Of a stretch of 17,172 bases of DNA, positions 7,604 to 15,286 are shown in pieces (positions within the stretch are counted from its first letter, which is position 1; each line of letters starts with the position of its first letter). The DNA comes from CBDUQP01 sp965369385 (GTDB lineage: Bacteria; Planctomycetota; Phycisphaerae; SM23-33): the NCBI GenBank assembly GCA_965369385.1, contig CBDUQP010000080.1:1-17172 (forward strand). Direction: 5' to 3'. The notes under the pieces are model-generated. The model made no database searches, was not told the origin of the DNA, and saw only the letters and a program-made list of their open reading frames with translations. The translations under genes and the position numbers were made by a program.

Positions 7604-7723
7604 GTGTTAGTTAAGATTGTCCGTTGCATCTCATTGATATGCAAGTCTCCCTCCACTTGCATTCGAGTTGCGACACACGGAACGCTGGTGAGGTCTCCCT
7701 CCACCTCGCCAGTGTCTCTTTTT
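7604..7723 (+). ncRNA. Candidate small RNA with two hairpins sharing the loop CTCCCTCC
   Basis: Hairpin 1: ATGCAAGT (7639-7646), loop CTCCCTCC (7647-7654), ACTTGCAT (7655-7662); 8 perfect pairs. Hairpin 2: ACGCTGGTGAGGT (7682-7694), the same loop CTCCCTCC (7695-7702), ACCTCGCCAGTGT (7703-7715); 13 pairs, two of them G-U wobbles that hold only in plus-strand RNA. It is followed by CTCTTTTT (7716-7723), an intrinsic terminator. The stems differ while the loops are identical, which suggests that the loop is what is selected. The loop contains CCTCC, the core of the 16S anti-Shine-Dalgarno, so it could pair with GGAGG-type ribosome sites. Tandem hairpins with C-rich anti-SD loops are known from alphaproteobacterial cuckoo/CcsR RNAs; kinship is not implied. 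The 5' end is inferred from the TATAAT at 7592. No coding frame with a credible ribosome site is seen inside. Confidence 0.6.
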
Positions 7724-7887
7724 GCAAATCGCTCATACCATACGGCTGGTTGTGAAGAAAATATCTACAGATATACCGGTTGGACATCAAACCAAAAGCC
7801 TTTTATAACAAGCTATTATATAATCCTGCCAGCAGATTGCCCAGCCCATATAACCACGCTGCATCAGGTGGGTTTCAACCCTTGCGT
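7724..7887. other. AT-rich spacer between the candidate RNA and the 3' end of gluQ
   Basis: No gene, strong hairpin or clear terminator for the minus-strand synthetase gene is visible. GGGTTTCAACCC at about 7873 is too short to count. Several TATAAT-like strings (near 7825) are expected by chance in this base composition. Confidence 0.4.
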
Positions 7888-8856
7888 CTATCGGCATGAT
7901 TGCAGAAATGAGTCGTCGTCCCTGCCGAAAACTACCGGCTCTGGGGGTAGACATTCAATATGCATCATGGAAATCAGCTCCCCCATAGACATTTCACGCC
8001 TATCTGGAAGCACCCCGCACCAATATCCGATCAACCCGAGTATCGCATCCCGCCGAACACCCAGATCGCGATAATAGCTTATCCGCGTATTACCGTGACG
8101 CTTGGCCAGCCTGAGCCCATCTTCCCCTACCACAAGAGGAAGGTGCCAATATTCCGGCTCGGGACCAAGGTGAAGACGCATGCGCAAATGAATCTGCATA
8201 GCCGCCGAATCCAACAAATCGTCGCCGCGAACAATCCTGTTCACCCCCGCATCAGCATCGTCCACCACAACAGCAAGCTGATACGCCGCCAACCCCTGCT
8301 TACGGAATATCACGAAATCGCCGCACATAGAACAAAGATCGAACTCATGTCGCCCGGCACAATGATCGTCCACGCATATCGGTGTGCTGTCCACACGCAC
8401 TCGCCATGCAGGCTCGCCGCCACTGAGCTTCGCCTCCTCGTCGGATGAATACTTACCACGACAGACCCCGGAATATGCAGTGACCCCGTCATCACGGTGC
8501 GGAGCACCGGCTGCCAATTCGATATCCCGGCGGCTGCACGTGCAGCGGTATGCATCACTATTGTCTGCGAGTTTCTGCAAGGCATTCTGGTAGCGATCTG
8601 ATCGCTCGGATTGCCTGATTACAGGGGTTTCCCAGGTTAATCCCAACCATTCGAGAACATCAAACGCCTGCTCAACAGCTTGGGCCTTCACACGCGGGCC
8701 ATCGAGATCCTCCATCCTCATTAACACTCGCCAGTTCCGCTGGCAGGCAAGCACATAATTCACAACGAATGTCCTTGCGTTGCCCAGGTGCAGTGCACCG
8801 GTGGGAGACGGGGCTAGCCTGGTTATTTGTTCCGATGGTGTATCTGGTGAACTCAT
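7888..8856 (-). CDS. gluQ: Glutamyl-Q tRNA(Asp) synthetase
   Basis: A truncated paralogue of glutamyl-tRNA synthetase that attaches glutamate to queuosine in the wobble position of tRNA(Asp). The class I signature APSPTGALHLGNART holds the HIGH-like HLGN (residues 23-26). Zinc-type ligands are seen as CTC (105-107) and YSGVC (Y128, C132). AAYQLAVVVDDADAG and VRGDDLL are family blocks, and RLAKRHG (249-255) replaces KMSKS. The length from the chosen start is 322 residues, close to the family's ~300 and lacking the anticodon-binding domain of full GluRS. An in-frame ATG at 8892 exists. I prefer the ATG at 8856 because AGGTG stands 5 bases before it and the protein then begins just ahead of the catalytic core. 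It is divergent from the glycosyltransferase gene. No queuosine biosynthesis gene is in the window. Confidence 0.9.
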   Translation of the reverse strand: MSSPDTPSEQITRLAPSPTGALHLGNARTFVVNYVLACQRNWRVLMRMEDLDGPRVKAQAVEQAFDVLEWLGLTWETPVIRQSERSDRYQNALQKLADNSDAYRCTCSRRDIELAAGAPHRDDGVTAYSGVCRGKYSSDEEAKLSGGEPAWRVRVDSTPICVDDHCAGRHEFDLCSMCGDFVIFRKQGLAAYQLAVVVDDADAGVNRIVRGDDLLDSAAMQIHLRMRLHLGPEPEYWHLPLVVGEDGLRLAKRHGNTRISYYRDLGVRRDAILGLIGYWCGVLPDRREMSMGELISMMHIECLPPEPVVFGRDDDSFLQSCR

Positions 8857-8938
8857 GATCGCACCTATTGAACCAGCACAGGCACCCTGCATTCAAGCCA
8901 ATATTACATCTCTACAGATTCCAAACACTAACGTCATC

Positions 8939-8967
8939 TTGACAGAAGCATGCATGGCCCTTAGCTT
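8939..8967 (+). promoter_or_regulatory. Probable promoter of the ArnT/PMT-like gene
   Basis: TTGACA (8939-8944), a 17-base spacer, then TAGCTT (8962-8967). The -35 is perfect and the -10 is weak. A transcript from near 8974 would have about 37 bases of leader, containing AAGGG at 8997-9001, nine bases before the ATG at 9011. Confidence 0.5.
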
Positions 8968-9010
8968 GTGGGTTCGTCGAAGGTAAAACAGCTGGCAAGG
9001 GAATCCACAA

Positions 9011-10918
9011 ATGACACCTTCAAAAAGGCTTCCGACGTGTGCTGCCGATACGAACCAAATCGGTTTGTGGCGGGGAATGTCTCTTGTGCTGTTGGTGACG
9101 TTTTTCATGCTCGGCATTAGTATCCACGCGCCATCGCACTCCCCCTCCTATGCTCAAATGCGTCAGATGGGGGCATCACTGGGAATGCTGGAATCAGACA
9201 ACTGGATACTGCCTCACAATCACGAAGCCCGGTTTATGCGTAAGCCCCAGCTTTACGGCTGGCTGACCGCGATGGGATTGGCAATAACCGGCATTTACAG
9301 CGACTTCATGTATCGCTTGCCATCTGTGGCGGCGGCCCTTGCTTGCACTGTCCTTATATATCTCATGGGGCGGCGATGGTTCACCCCGTCCCTGGCGATC
9401 CTCGCTACATGCCTGTGGGCAACAAGCCTCCAGATGAGCAAGCTCATGTATCTGGGCACGACAGACATGCTGCATACATTGTGGATGACACTTGCACTTT
9501 TCTGCATAGACAGGGTGTTATTCCACAAAGCGCCGCCAGGCAAACGCAACCGCTGGGTGGCGTGGTTCTGGGTGGCAATCATCCTCGGCGGGCTGTCCAA
9601 GGGATGGGGAGTCGCCAATTTCCCGTTCATTGCATTCTTTCTGGCAATGGCAGCCACCTTTGAAAGACGCTTCCGAACTGTCGGTTGCGGCGGCACAAAG
9701 GCGATTGTCATATTGCGAATGGTCCTGCGGCGATGGCGGCACATGCTGAAGGCGATCCGCGTTGGGTGGGGACTCCTTGCGTTCGTCGTGGCCATGGCTT
9801 CTATCTGGTTTGCAATGTTCATGATAGGTGGCAAGGAATTCTGGAATATCGTCAACGACGAGATCGTCCAGCGAATCATCGGCAATGACCTGACCGGCCC
9901 AAAGAGAACGTCAACGCCCCCCCTGCTGGGACTGATCTACTGCACACTGCCCGGTTCGATTCTGGCGATTGCAGCCATGGCACTGTGGCATCCTGGAAAA
10001 TGGTTCTCTAGCAAATCTCCGCTGAAGCTGCCGCTGTTGTGGATAATCGCCATCCTGCTGCCCTTCCACTTCACGAGCGGATATCGCATAGACTACGCCA
10101 TGCCCTGCTATGTTTCGGTGGCGTTCATGGCGGTAATCGCCATAGAGAGACTCCGACGGATGGGAAGCGATTCACGAATTGCCAACATCTGGCGTCATAC
10201 AATCGCGGCTTTTGTGGTCACCGGCGGTCTAGGCGTCAGCATTATCGCGTGCATCTGCCTGTTCTACGCTGAATTGCCCACTTGGATAACGTCCAATCTC
10301 AGGACACCGTATTCGGTTGCCCCCGAAACATGGTGGATACTCAAGATACTGGTACCACTTGGCCTGCTCATTGCTGCCGCCGGCATAAAGAACTCTCTTG
10401 ACTGGCGACTCACCCCGCTGGCAGTGTTATTTGTGCCGACGATGCTGGGACTGCTGTTCATGTACGGACACATGCTTAGCGAACATTCCCGCTTAGGCGA
10501 TGGCGAGAAGCTGGTGCTGTTCGCCGAAGAAGCCAAGCAGATTGTCGGCGATGACTCGTTCGCAGTCCTTAGTGCGGAGAAGATGGGGACCGAACTGTAT
10601 TGGGGAAGGTTCGGAGAGCACATTGACCTGAAAAACACACAAGCAGACTTGGCAAAAAGCAACGCCAAGTGGCTGGTAACGTGCGATTCTGGTCTGCTGC
10701 GAGCAGATGCCTATGTACCAACACCGCACGGTAAACTGCTCAAAATCACAAAGAAGGACGGGAAACGTCACAAAACACGCGTAACCGCCTTCCCTGAGAA
10801 ACTGGGCCGGGTGATCCAGCTGTCAAACACAGGCCCGGTCCACCGCAGCAAGCTGGGCAGGCTTTATCTAATTCGCCTCACGCATCATCACAGGAAGGCA
10901 ACCAGCCAGCCACGATAG
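9011..10918 (+). CDS. ArnT/PMT-like polyprenyl-phosphate-sugar glycosyltransferase (GT-C fold)
   Basis: A 635-residue polytopic membrane protein. Family members move a sugar from an undecaprenyl or dolichyl phosphate carrier to lipid A or protein on the periplasmic face. About ten or more hydrophobic helices are visible, the first at about 20-38. The N-terminal loop resembles ArnT: YAQMRQMGASLGMLESDNWILPH, then RFMRKPQLYGWL (K78-P79, compare the FEKPxLxYWL motif), then MYRLPSVAAALA. The acidic pair that usually precedes the YA (DExRYAE) reads HSPSYAQ here, so the presumed catalytic Asp is not in its normal place. The last ~150 residues form a soluble domain. The GT2 gene 222 bases downstream is a likely supplier of its donor. 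The sugar and acceptor cannot be told from the sequence. Confidence 0.78.
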   Translation: MTPSKRLPTCAADTNQIGLWRGMSLVLLVTFFMLGISIHAPSHSPSYAQMRQMGASLGMLESDNWILPHNHEARFMRKPQLYGWLTAMGLAITGIYSDFMYRLPSVAAALACTVLIYLMGRRWFTPSLAILATCLWATSLQMSKLMYLGTTDMLHTLWMTLALFCIDRVLFHKAPPGKRNRWVAWFWVAIILGGLSKGWGVANFPFIAFFLAMAATFERRFRTVGCGGTKAIVILRMVLRRWRHMLKAIRVGWGLLAFVVAMASIWFAMFMIGGKEFWNIVNDEIVQRIIGNDLTGPKRTSTPPLLGLIYCTLPGSILAIAAMALWHPGKWFSSKSPLKLPLLWIIAILLPFHFTSGYRIDYAMPCYVSVAFMAVIAIERLRRMGSDSRIANIWRHTIAAFVVTGGLGVSIIACICLFYAELPTWITSNLRTPYSVAPETWWILKILVPLGLLIAAAGIKNSLDWRLTPLAVLFVPTMLGLLFMYGHMLSEHSRLGDGEKLVLFAEEAKQIVGDDSFAVLSAEKMGTELYWGRFGEHIDLKNTQADLAKSNAKWLVTCDSGLLRADAYVPTPHGKLLKITKKDGKRHKTRVTAFPEKLGRVIQLSNTGPVHRSKLGRLYLIRLTHHHRKATSQPR

Positions 10919-10966
10919 CAACCCCGCCAGCCAGTCACGCGAAATCGTCAGCCCGGAAGCAACTCT

Positions 10967-11008
10967 GTGTGCGAGATTTCTTTCCTGCCAGAAAGAATTC
11001 TCGTACAC
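10967..11008 (-). repeat. 42-base palindromic repeat, copy 1 (diverged)
   Basis: Arms 10967-10984 and 10991-11008 pair at 16 of 18 positions around the loop CTGCCA. The element is the reverse complement of the perfect copy at 17118-17159, whose loop is TGGCAG. Similarity extends outward: CCGCCCGT and AAC on one side and AGAG on the other, giving a unit of roughly 60 bases. It lies 132 bases before the GT2 start and has no T tract, so it is not a simple terminator. Confidence 0.85.
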
Positions 11009-11140
11009 GTTACGGGCGGAATTCACATCAAGAACTGTAGTTACATGGACAAATAGGTTATCATCTCTGCAATCATATGGCAGATCCGCCGCATACGCGT
11101 GCCTACCATATGAACCCTACAGCAATCGGGTAAATTTCAA

Positions 11141-12241
11141 ATGAACAATCCAGCAAACATGTTGGCCACGGACGCCAGGCAAACCGCGCCGGAAATCTAC
11201 TGCAGCGTGGTCGTACCGTTCTACAACGAGGAAGATCTTGTGGAGCGATTCTATACCCGCCTGGCAAAAGTCATGCGGACGCTGAAAAAGACATATGAGA
11301 TAATCCTGGTCAATGATGGCAGCAGTGACTCGACCGGCGACATCCTTGAGCGTATCGCCTCGGGGAACGATCATGTCCTGTTCGTGGATTTCAAACGCAA
11401 CTTTGGACAGACGCCGGCATTGCAGGCAGGGTTCGATCACGCGCGAGGCGAGATCATCGTCGCTCTCGACGGCGACATGGAGAACGACTCGTTCGAAATC
11501 CCCATCTTTCTGGACAAAATCGAAGAAGGATACGATATCGTAAGTGGTTGGCGGGCTCGCCGCAGGCACGGATGGTTCCTCCGAAAAATCCCCAGCAAAG
11601 CCGCCAACTGGATGCTTCGCAAGGTTTCGGGCGTGCCACTTCATGATTTTGGCGTCACCTTCAAGGCATATCGCAGAGAAATGCTTGAAGATATTCGTCT
11701 CTATGGTGAAATGCACCGGTTCGTGCCAGCCGTCTGTAACCGGCTGGGAGCACGCATATGCGAGATTACCACCAAGCACATAAACCGCCCCGCCGGACAG
11801 AGCAAATACGGTATCGGAAGGACATTTCGCGTGGCGTTAGACCTGATAACACTCAGGTTCACTACATCTTATCTCACTCGCCCGCTGCACTTCTTCGGAA
11901 AATGGGGATTGGGTTTGCTTGCAGGCGGTGCTGCAATCCTCATTTTCGGACTCGTGCGTAAGATCATAGGCTGGGGGAGCTTCCATCTTTTCCAGGAGCA
12001 TGGTCCTCTCATGGCGGTCGGGTTCATGGCAGTCCTGACGGGAATGTTGCTGCTTGCAACCGGGCTGATCGGCGAAATGCTGATGCGAATCTATTTCGAG
12101 TCGACAAACGCCAAGACATACCGCATCCGACGCATGGTTAGGAAGCAATCGTCACAAGGGCCGGACGAATCCGACGCCGAACGACAACAGGACCAACAGC
12201 CCGATAAGGCTCCCGCAAAGAAGAAAGCGGTAATGACTTGA
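11141..12241 (+). CDS. GT2 polyprenyl-phosphate sugar transferase (DPM1/ArnC/GtrB-like)
   Basis: A 366-residue enzyme that would transfer a sugar from a nucleotide donor to a polyprenyl phosphate on the cytoplasmic face. The GT-A domain spans about 20-240: VVVPFYNEED (23-32), VNDGSSDST (57-65), RNFGQTPALQAGFDHA, the DxD-type D110-G-D112, and EMHRFVPAV (190-198). The usual DADLQD reads DGDMEND. Two membrane helices follow at about 255-275 and 288-313, as in GtrB/ArnC. The hydrophilic, charged C-terminal tail (about 334-366, Gln/Lys-rich) is extra. The upstream ArnT-like gene is the natural partner. A 222-base gap containing a palindrome suggests its own promoter. The ribosome site is weak (CGGG about 11 bases before the ATG). 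A terminator follows 29 bases after the stop. Confidence 0.88.
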   Translation: MNNPANMLATDARQTAPEIYCSVVVPFYNEEDLVERFYTRLAKVMRTLKKTYEIILVNDGSSDSTGDILERIASGNDHVLFVDFKRNFGQTPALQAGFDHARGEIIVALDGDMENDSFEIPIFLDKIEEGYDIVSGWRARRRHGWFLRKIPSKAANWMLRKVSGVPLHDFGVTFKAYRREMLEDIRLYGEMHRFVPAVCNRLGARICEITTKHINRPAGQSKYGIGRTFRVALDLITLRFTTSYLTRPLHFFGKWGLGLLAGGAAILIFGLVRKIIGWGSFHLFQEHGPLMAVGFMAVLTGMLLLATGLIGEMLMRIYFESTNAKTYRIRRMVRKQSSQGPDESDAERQQDQQPDKAPAKKKAVMT

Positions 12242-12269
12242 GACCGCATGACGAGCCTCTGACCGCAGC

Positions 12270-12305
12270 AAAGCCCGTTGACCGGTTCGGCGGGCTTTAC
12301 TTTTG
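12270..12305 (+). terminator. Rho-independent terminator after the GT2 gene
   Basis: AAAGCCCG (12270-12277) pairs with CGGGCTTT (12291-12298) around a 13-base loop, followed by ACTTTTG. It separates the GT2 gene from gyrA, which therefore should have a promoter between about 12305 and 12340. Confidence 0.8.
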
Positions 12306-12354
12306 TACCGTGTTAAGGTAGTCTTTCGTAATTACTTTCTGATGGAGCACGAAG

Positions 12355-15135
12355 GTGGCAGACGAAGAAATTCCCAACGAAATGAATGACTCTGACGACA
12401 GTGTCGAGCAGACCCCCCAGGCCCCGCCGGTTGCACCGCCTATGCTGTTTACGAATGAGCGGATGCAGGATCTACCCGTCGAGAAGGAGATGCGCGAGTC
12501 GTATCTGACCTACGCGATGAGTACGATTATGGACCGCGCGTTGCCCGATGTCCGTGACGGCCTGAAACCGAGCCAGCGGCGTGTGCTTGTGGCGATGAAC
12601 GACCTGAACCTCGGCCCGCGAAGCAAGCACAGAAAGTGCGCCAAAATCGCCGGCGACACTTCCGGTAACTATCACCCACACGGCGAACAGTGTGTGTATC
12701 CTACATTGGTGCGCATGGGGCAGCACTGGACCATGCGGTACAGGCTGATCGATCCGCAGGGAAACTTCGGCTCGATAGACGGTGATCCGCCGGCGGCTAT
12801 GCGGTACACCGAAGCCAGAATGGCTGCGCCTGCGACCGAGATGATGGAAGATCTGAATCTCGACACCGTCGACATGCAGCGCAACTATGACGACACGCGC
12901 TACGAACCAACCGTCTTGCCATCCAAGTTCCCCGCCCTGCTCGTCAACGGGTCCCAGGGTATCGCAGTCGGGATGGCCACCAGTATTCCGCCTCACAACC
13001 TCCGCGAAATATGCGATGGGCTTCTGCACGTCATCGAGCACCCCGATATCACCACGCAAGATCTGATGCAGATCGTAAAGGGCCCGGACTTCCCGACCGG
13101 CGGGCACATTTGCGGACGAGCGGGTATTTTCCGCGGATATGAGACAGGAAGAGGCAAAGTTCTCGTCCGTGCGAAAATGCACGCTGAAGAGGCCAAAAAA
13201 GGCGGCAAGTCGCAAATTATCGTGACCGAGATACCCTACCAGGTACTCAAAGCCACGATTATCGAACGAATCGCAGATGTGGTTAAGGCCGGACGAATTC
13301 CCGACATCACCGACGTACAGGACCACAGCGATCGCACGGGAATGCGCATCGTGATCGACCTTCGTCGCGGTACGGAACCGGAAGTCATAATAAATCAGCT
13401 TTACCAATACACACCGCTGCAAAGCACGTTCAGTATAATCAACATCGCGCTTGTGAACCGCACCCCGCGGACGCTTGCCCTCAAGGAAATGCTGCTTCTC
13501 TTCCTGGACCATCGCAAAGAAGTGATTCGCCGCCGAACGCTGTTCCTGCTACGACGTGCTCGCCAGCGTTCACACTATCTTGAAGGCCTCATCCTCGCCG
13601 TTGCCGATATCGACAGGATTATCGAAGCGATCAAGACTTCTCCTGACGTCCCCACCGCCAAGCAGAGATTAATGGCGATGGAGATGATGCTGACCGAAGA
13701 AGCCACAGTGCGAAACCTCCTGCCCGAGGCTTTCGTGAAAAAAGCATCTTCCGGTCCGCAATTCCTCACCGGCGTGCAGGCAGATGCCATCCTCGCGATG
13801 CAACTCCAGCGTCTTACCGGCCTGGAGATAGAGAAGCTCGCACGCAATTACAGCGACCTGATGGAAGAGATTCTCGGATACGAAGCTATCCTCAAAAACG
13901 ACCGCCTGCTGCTTGACGTTGTCTGCGAAGATATCCGCGAGATTCGTGATCGCTACGGCGATGATCGTCGCACACTGATTCTCGAAGACGCCGGCGACTT
14001 CAACATGGAAGACCTCATTGCCGACGAGGAAGCAGTCGTCACGCTAAGCCACGAAGGCTACATCAAACGCGTGGCCCTCACTACCTACAAATGCCAGGGC
14101 AGAGGCGGACAGGGTATTGTAGGATCGGACTCCAAAGAAGGTGACTTCATTGAACAATTGTTCGTGGCGTCCACGCATGACTACCTGCTGATATTCCTGG
14201 ACAACGGAAGAATGCACTGGCTGAAGGTGTACGATATCCCGGCCATGTCGAGGCAATCCAAGGGCAGGGCCATCGTCAATATTCTCCAGATGAGCGGCGA
14301 TGAAAAGATCCGTACCATCGTGCCCGTGCGGGAATTCACCGACGATCAGTTCCTCATGATCGCCACCCGAAACGGACAGATAAAGCGAACCGCCCTCTCC
14401 GCGTACTCCCGCCCGAGAAAAGGCGGCATTCAGGCTACGGGACTGGGCGAAGGAGACTTCGTAATAGGCGTTGCAGTCACCAGTGGCAGCAACCAGATCG
14501 TGCTTGGAACAAAAGAAGGACAGGCGATTCGCTTCAACGAAGCCGACACCCGCACCATGGGCAGAACCGCCGCCGGCGTGAGAGGCATCAAGCTCCGCGA
14601 AGGTGACAAGGTTGTTGACATGGTAATCATCGAGCCCGAAAGCACACTGCTTACCGTCTGCGAAAACGGATACGGAAAGCGGACCAGCTTCGACGAGTAC
14701 CGCATGCAGACACGCGGCGGGACTGGTATCATCAATATCAAGGCAACGGAGCGTAACGGGAAGGTAATCGCTCTCAAGTGCATTCAGGACTCCGACGAAC
14801 TCATGCTGATGACCCAGAAGGGCAAGATCGTCCGCACGAATGTCAGCGAAATGAGAACGATAGGCCGCGCCACTCAGGGCGTGCGTGTTATCACCCTCAA
14901 AACCGATGATAAACTTACCGCTCTGGCCAAAGTAGCAGTTGAGGAAGAAGAGATCGAAGATGATCCTCAACTGGCGTTGCTTGATGAAGACGGCAACCCC
15001 ACTCCCGATGCTATCGGCACTGTGGATACGCCGGCAGAAACCGCGGCAGAGGATCAATCCACACAAGATGCCAAACCGCCGGTCGATGAAACCAACGCGT
15101 CTGAGGAAACTGAGGAAACGCCTTCAGACGAATAA
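12355..15135 (+). CDS. gyrA: DNA gyrase subunit A
   Basis: The 926-residue breakage-reunion subunit of gyrase, which cuts and passes DNA and works with GyrB to introduce negative supercoils. The start is GTG with GGAG seven bases upstream. Residues 1-35 are a Glu/Pro-rich extension before the conserved VEKEMRESYLTYAMSTIMDRALPDVRDGLKP. The catalytic Tyr151 lies in AAMRYTEARM. The quinolone region reads HPHGEQCVYPTLVRM (107-121), giving Gln112 and Pro116 where E. coli has Ser83 and Asp87. The GyrA box of the C-terminal pinwheel is QGRGGQG (581-587), against the canonical QRRGGKG. Six blade-like repeats are plausible from about 565 to 870. An acidic tail rich in Glu, Asp and Thr ends the protein. 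The box and DNA-wrapping repeats favour GyrA over ParC. It is monocistronic and ends at a strong terminator; gyrB is not adjacent. Confidence 0.95.
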   Translation: MADEEIPNEMNDSDDSVEQTPQAPPVAPPMLFTNERMQDLPVEKEMRESYLTYAMSTIMDRALPDVRDGLKPSQRRVLVAMNDLNLGPRSKHRKCAKIAGDTSGNYHPHGEQCVYPTLVRMGQHWTMRYRLIDPQGNFGSIDGDPPAAMRYTEARMAAPATEMMEDLNLDTVDMQRNYDDTRYEPTVLPSKFPALLVNGSQGIAVGMATSIPPHNLREICDGLLHVIEHPDITTQDLMQIVKGPDFPTGGHICGRAGIFRGYETGRGKVLVRAKMHAEEAKKGGKSQIIVTEIPYQVLKATIIERIADVVKAGRIPDITDVQDHSDRTGMRIVIDLRRGTEPEVIINQLYQYTPLQSTFSIINIALVNRTPRTLALKEMLLLFLDHRKEVIRRRTLFLLRRARQRSHYLEGLILAVADIDRIIEAIKTSPDVPTAKQRLMAMEMMLTEEATVRNLLPEAFVKKASSGPQFLTGVQADAILAMQLQRLTGLEIEKLARNYSDLMEEILGYEAILKNDRLLLDVVCEDIREIRDRYGDDRRTLILEDAGDFNMEDLIADEEAVVTLSHEGYIKRVALTTYKCQGRGGQGIVGSDSKEGDFIEQLFVASTHDYLLIFLDNGRMHWLKVYDIPAMSRQSKGRAIVNILQMSGDEKIRTIVPVREFTDDQFLMIATRNGQIKRTALSAYSRPRKGGIQATGLGEGDFVIGVAVTSGSNQIVLGTKEGQAIRFNEADTRTMGRTAAGVRGIKLREGDKVVDMVIIEPESTLLTVCENGYGKRTSFDEYRMQTRGGTGIINIKATERNGKVIALKCIQDSDELMLMTQKGKIVRTNVSEMRTIGRATQGVRVITLKTDDKLTALAKVAVEEEEIEDDPQLALLDEDGNPTPDAIGTVDTPAETAAEDQSTQDAKPPVDETNASEETEETPSDE

Positions 15136-15157
15136 CAAACGTAAACGCCAAACACAA

Positions 15158-15191
15158 AAAGCCCTCGCAACTGAATGGTTGCGAGGGCTTT
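15158..15191. terminator. Bidirectional terminator between gyrA and the kinase gene
   Basis: AAAGCCCTCGCAAC (15158-15171) and GTTGCGAGGGCTTT (15178-15191) form a perfect 14-bp stem with a 6-base loop. T-rich sequence follows on both strands, so it can serve the two convergent genes. Confidence 0.93.
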
Positions 15192-15286
15192 CTTATGTGC
15201 TGGCAGGCGACAAACCATCTCGCCGCCGAAATTGCTCACCATACAAGGCAGGTCCGCCGACAGTTGCCTGCGGCAGTGGCCGCGTC

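Noticed and set aside
11074..11112. Inverted repeat CATATGG (11074-11080) and CCATATG (11106-11112) before the GT2 gene
   Set aside because: Seven bases with a 25-base gap are too short to claim an operator without other copies, though the position is suitable.
12472..13512. Long minus-strand open frame inside gyrA (346 codons), and a similar one at 14044-15066
   Set aside because: The gyrA reading is unambiguous on the plus strand; these are mirror frames.
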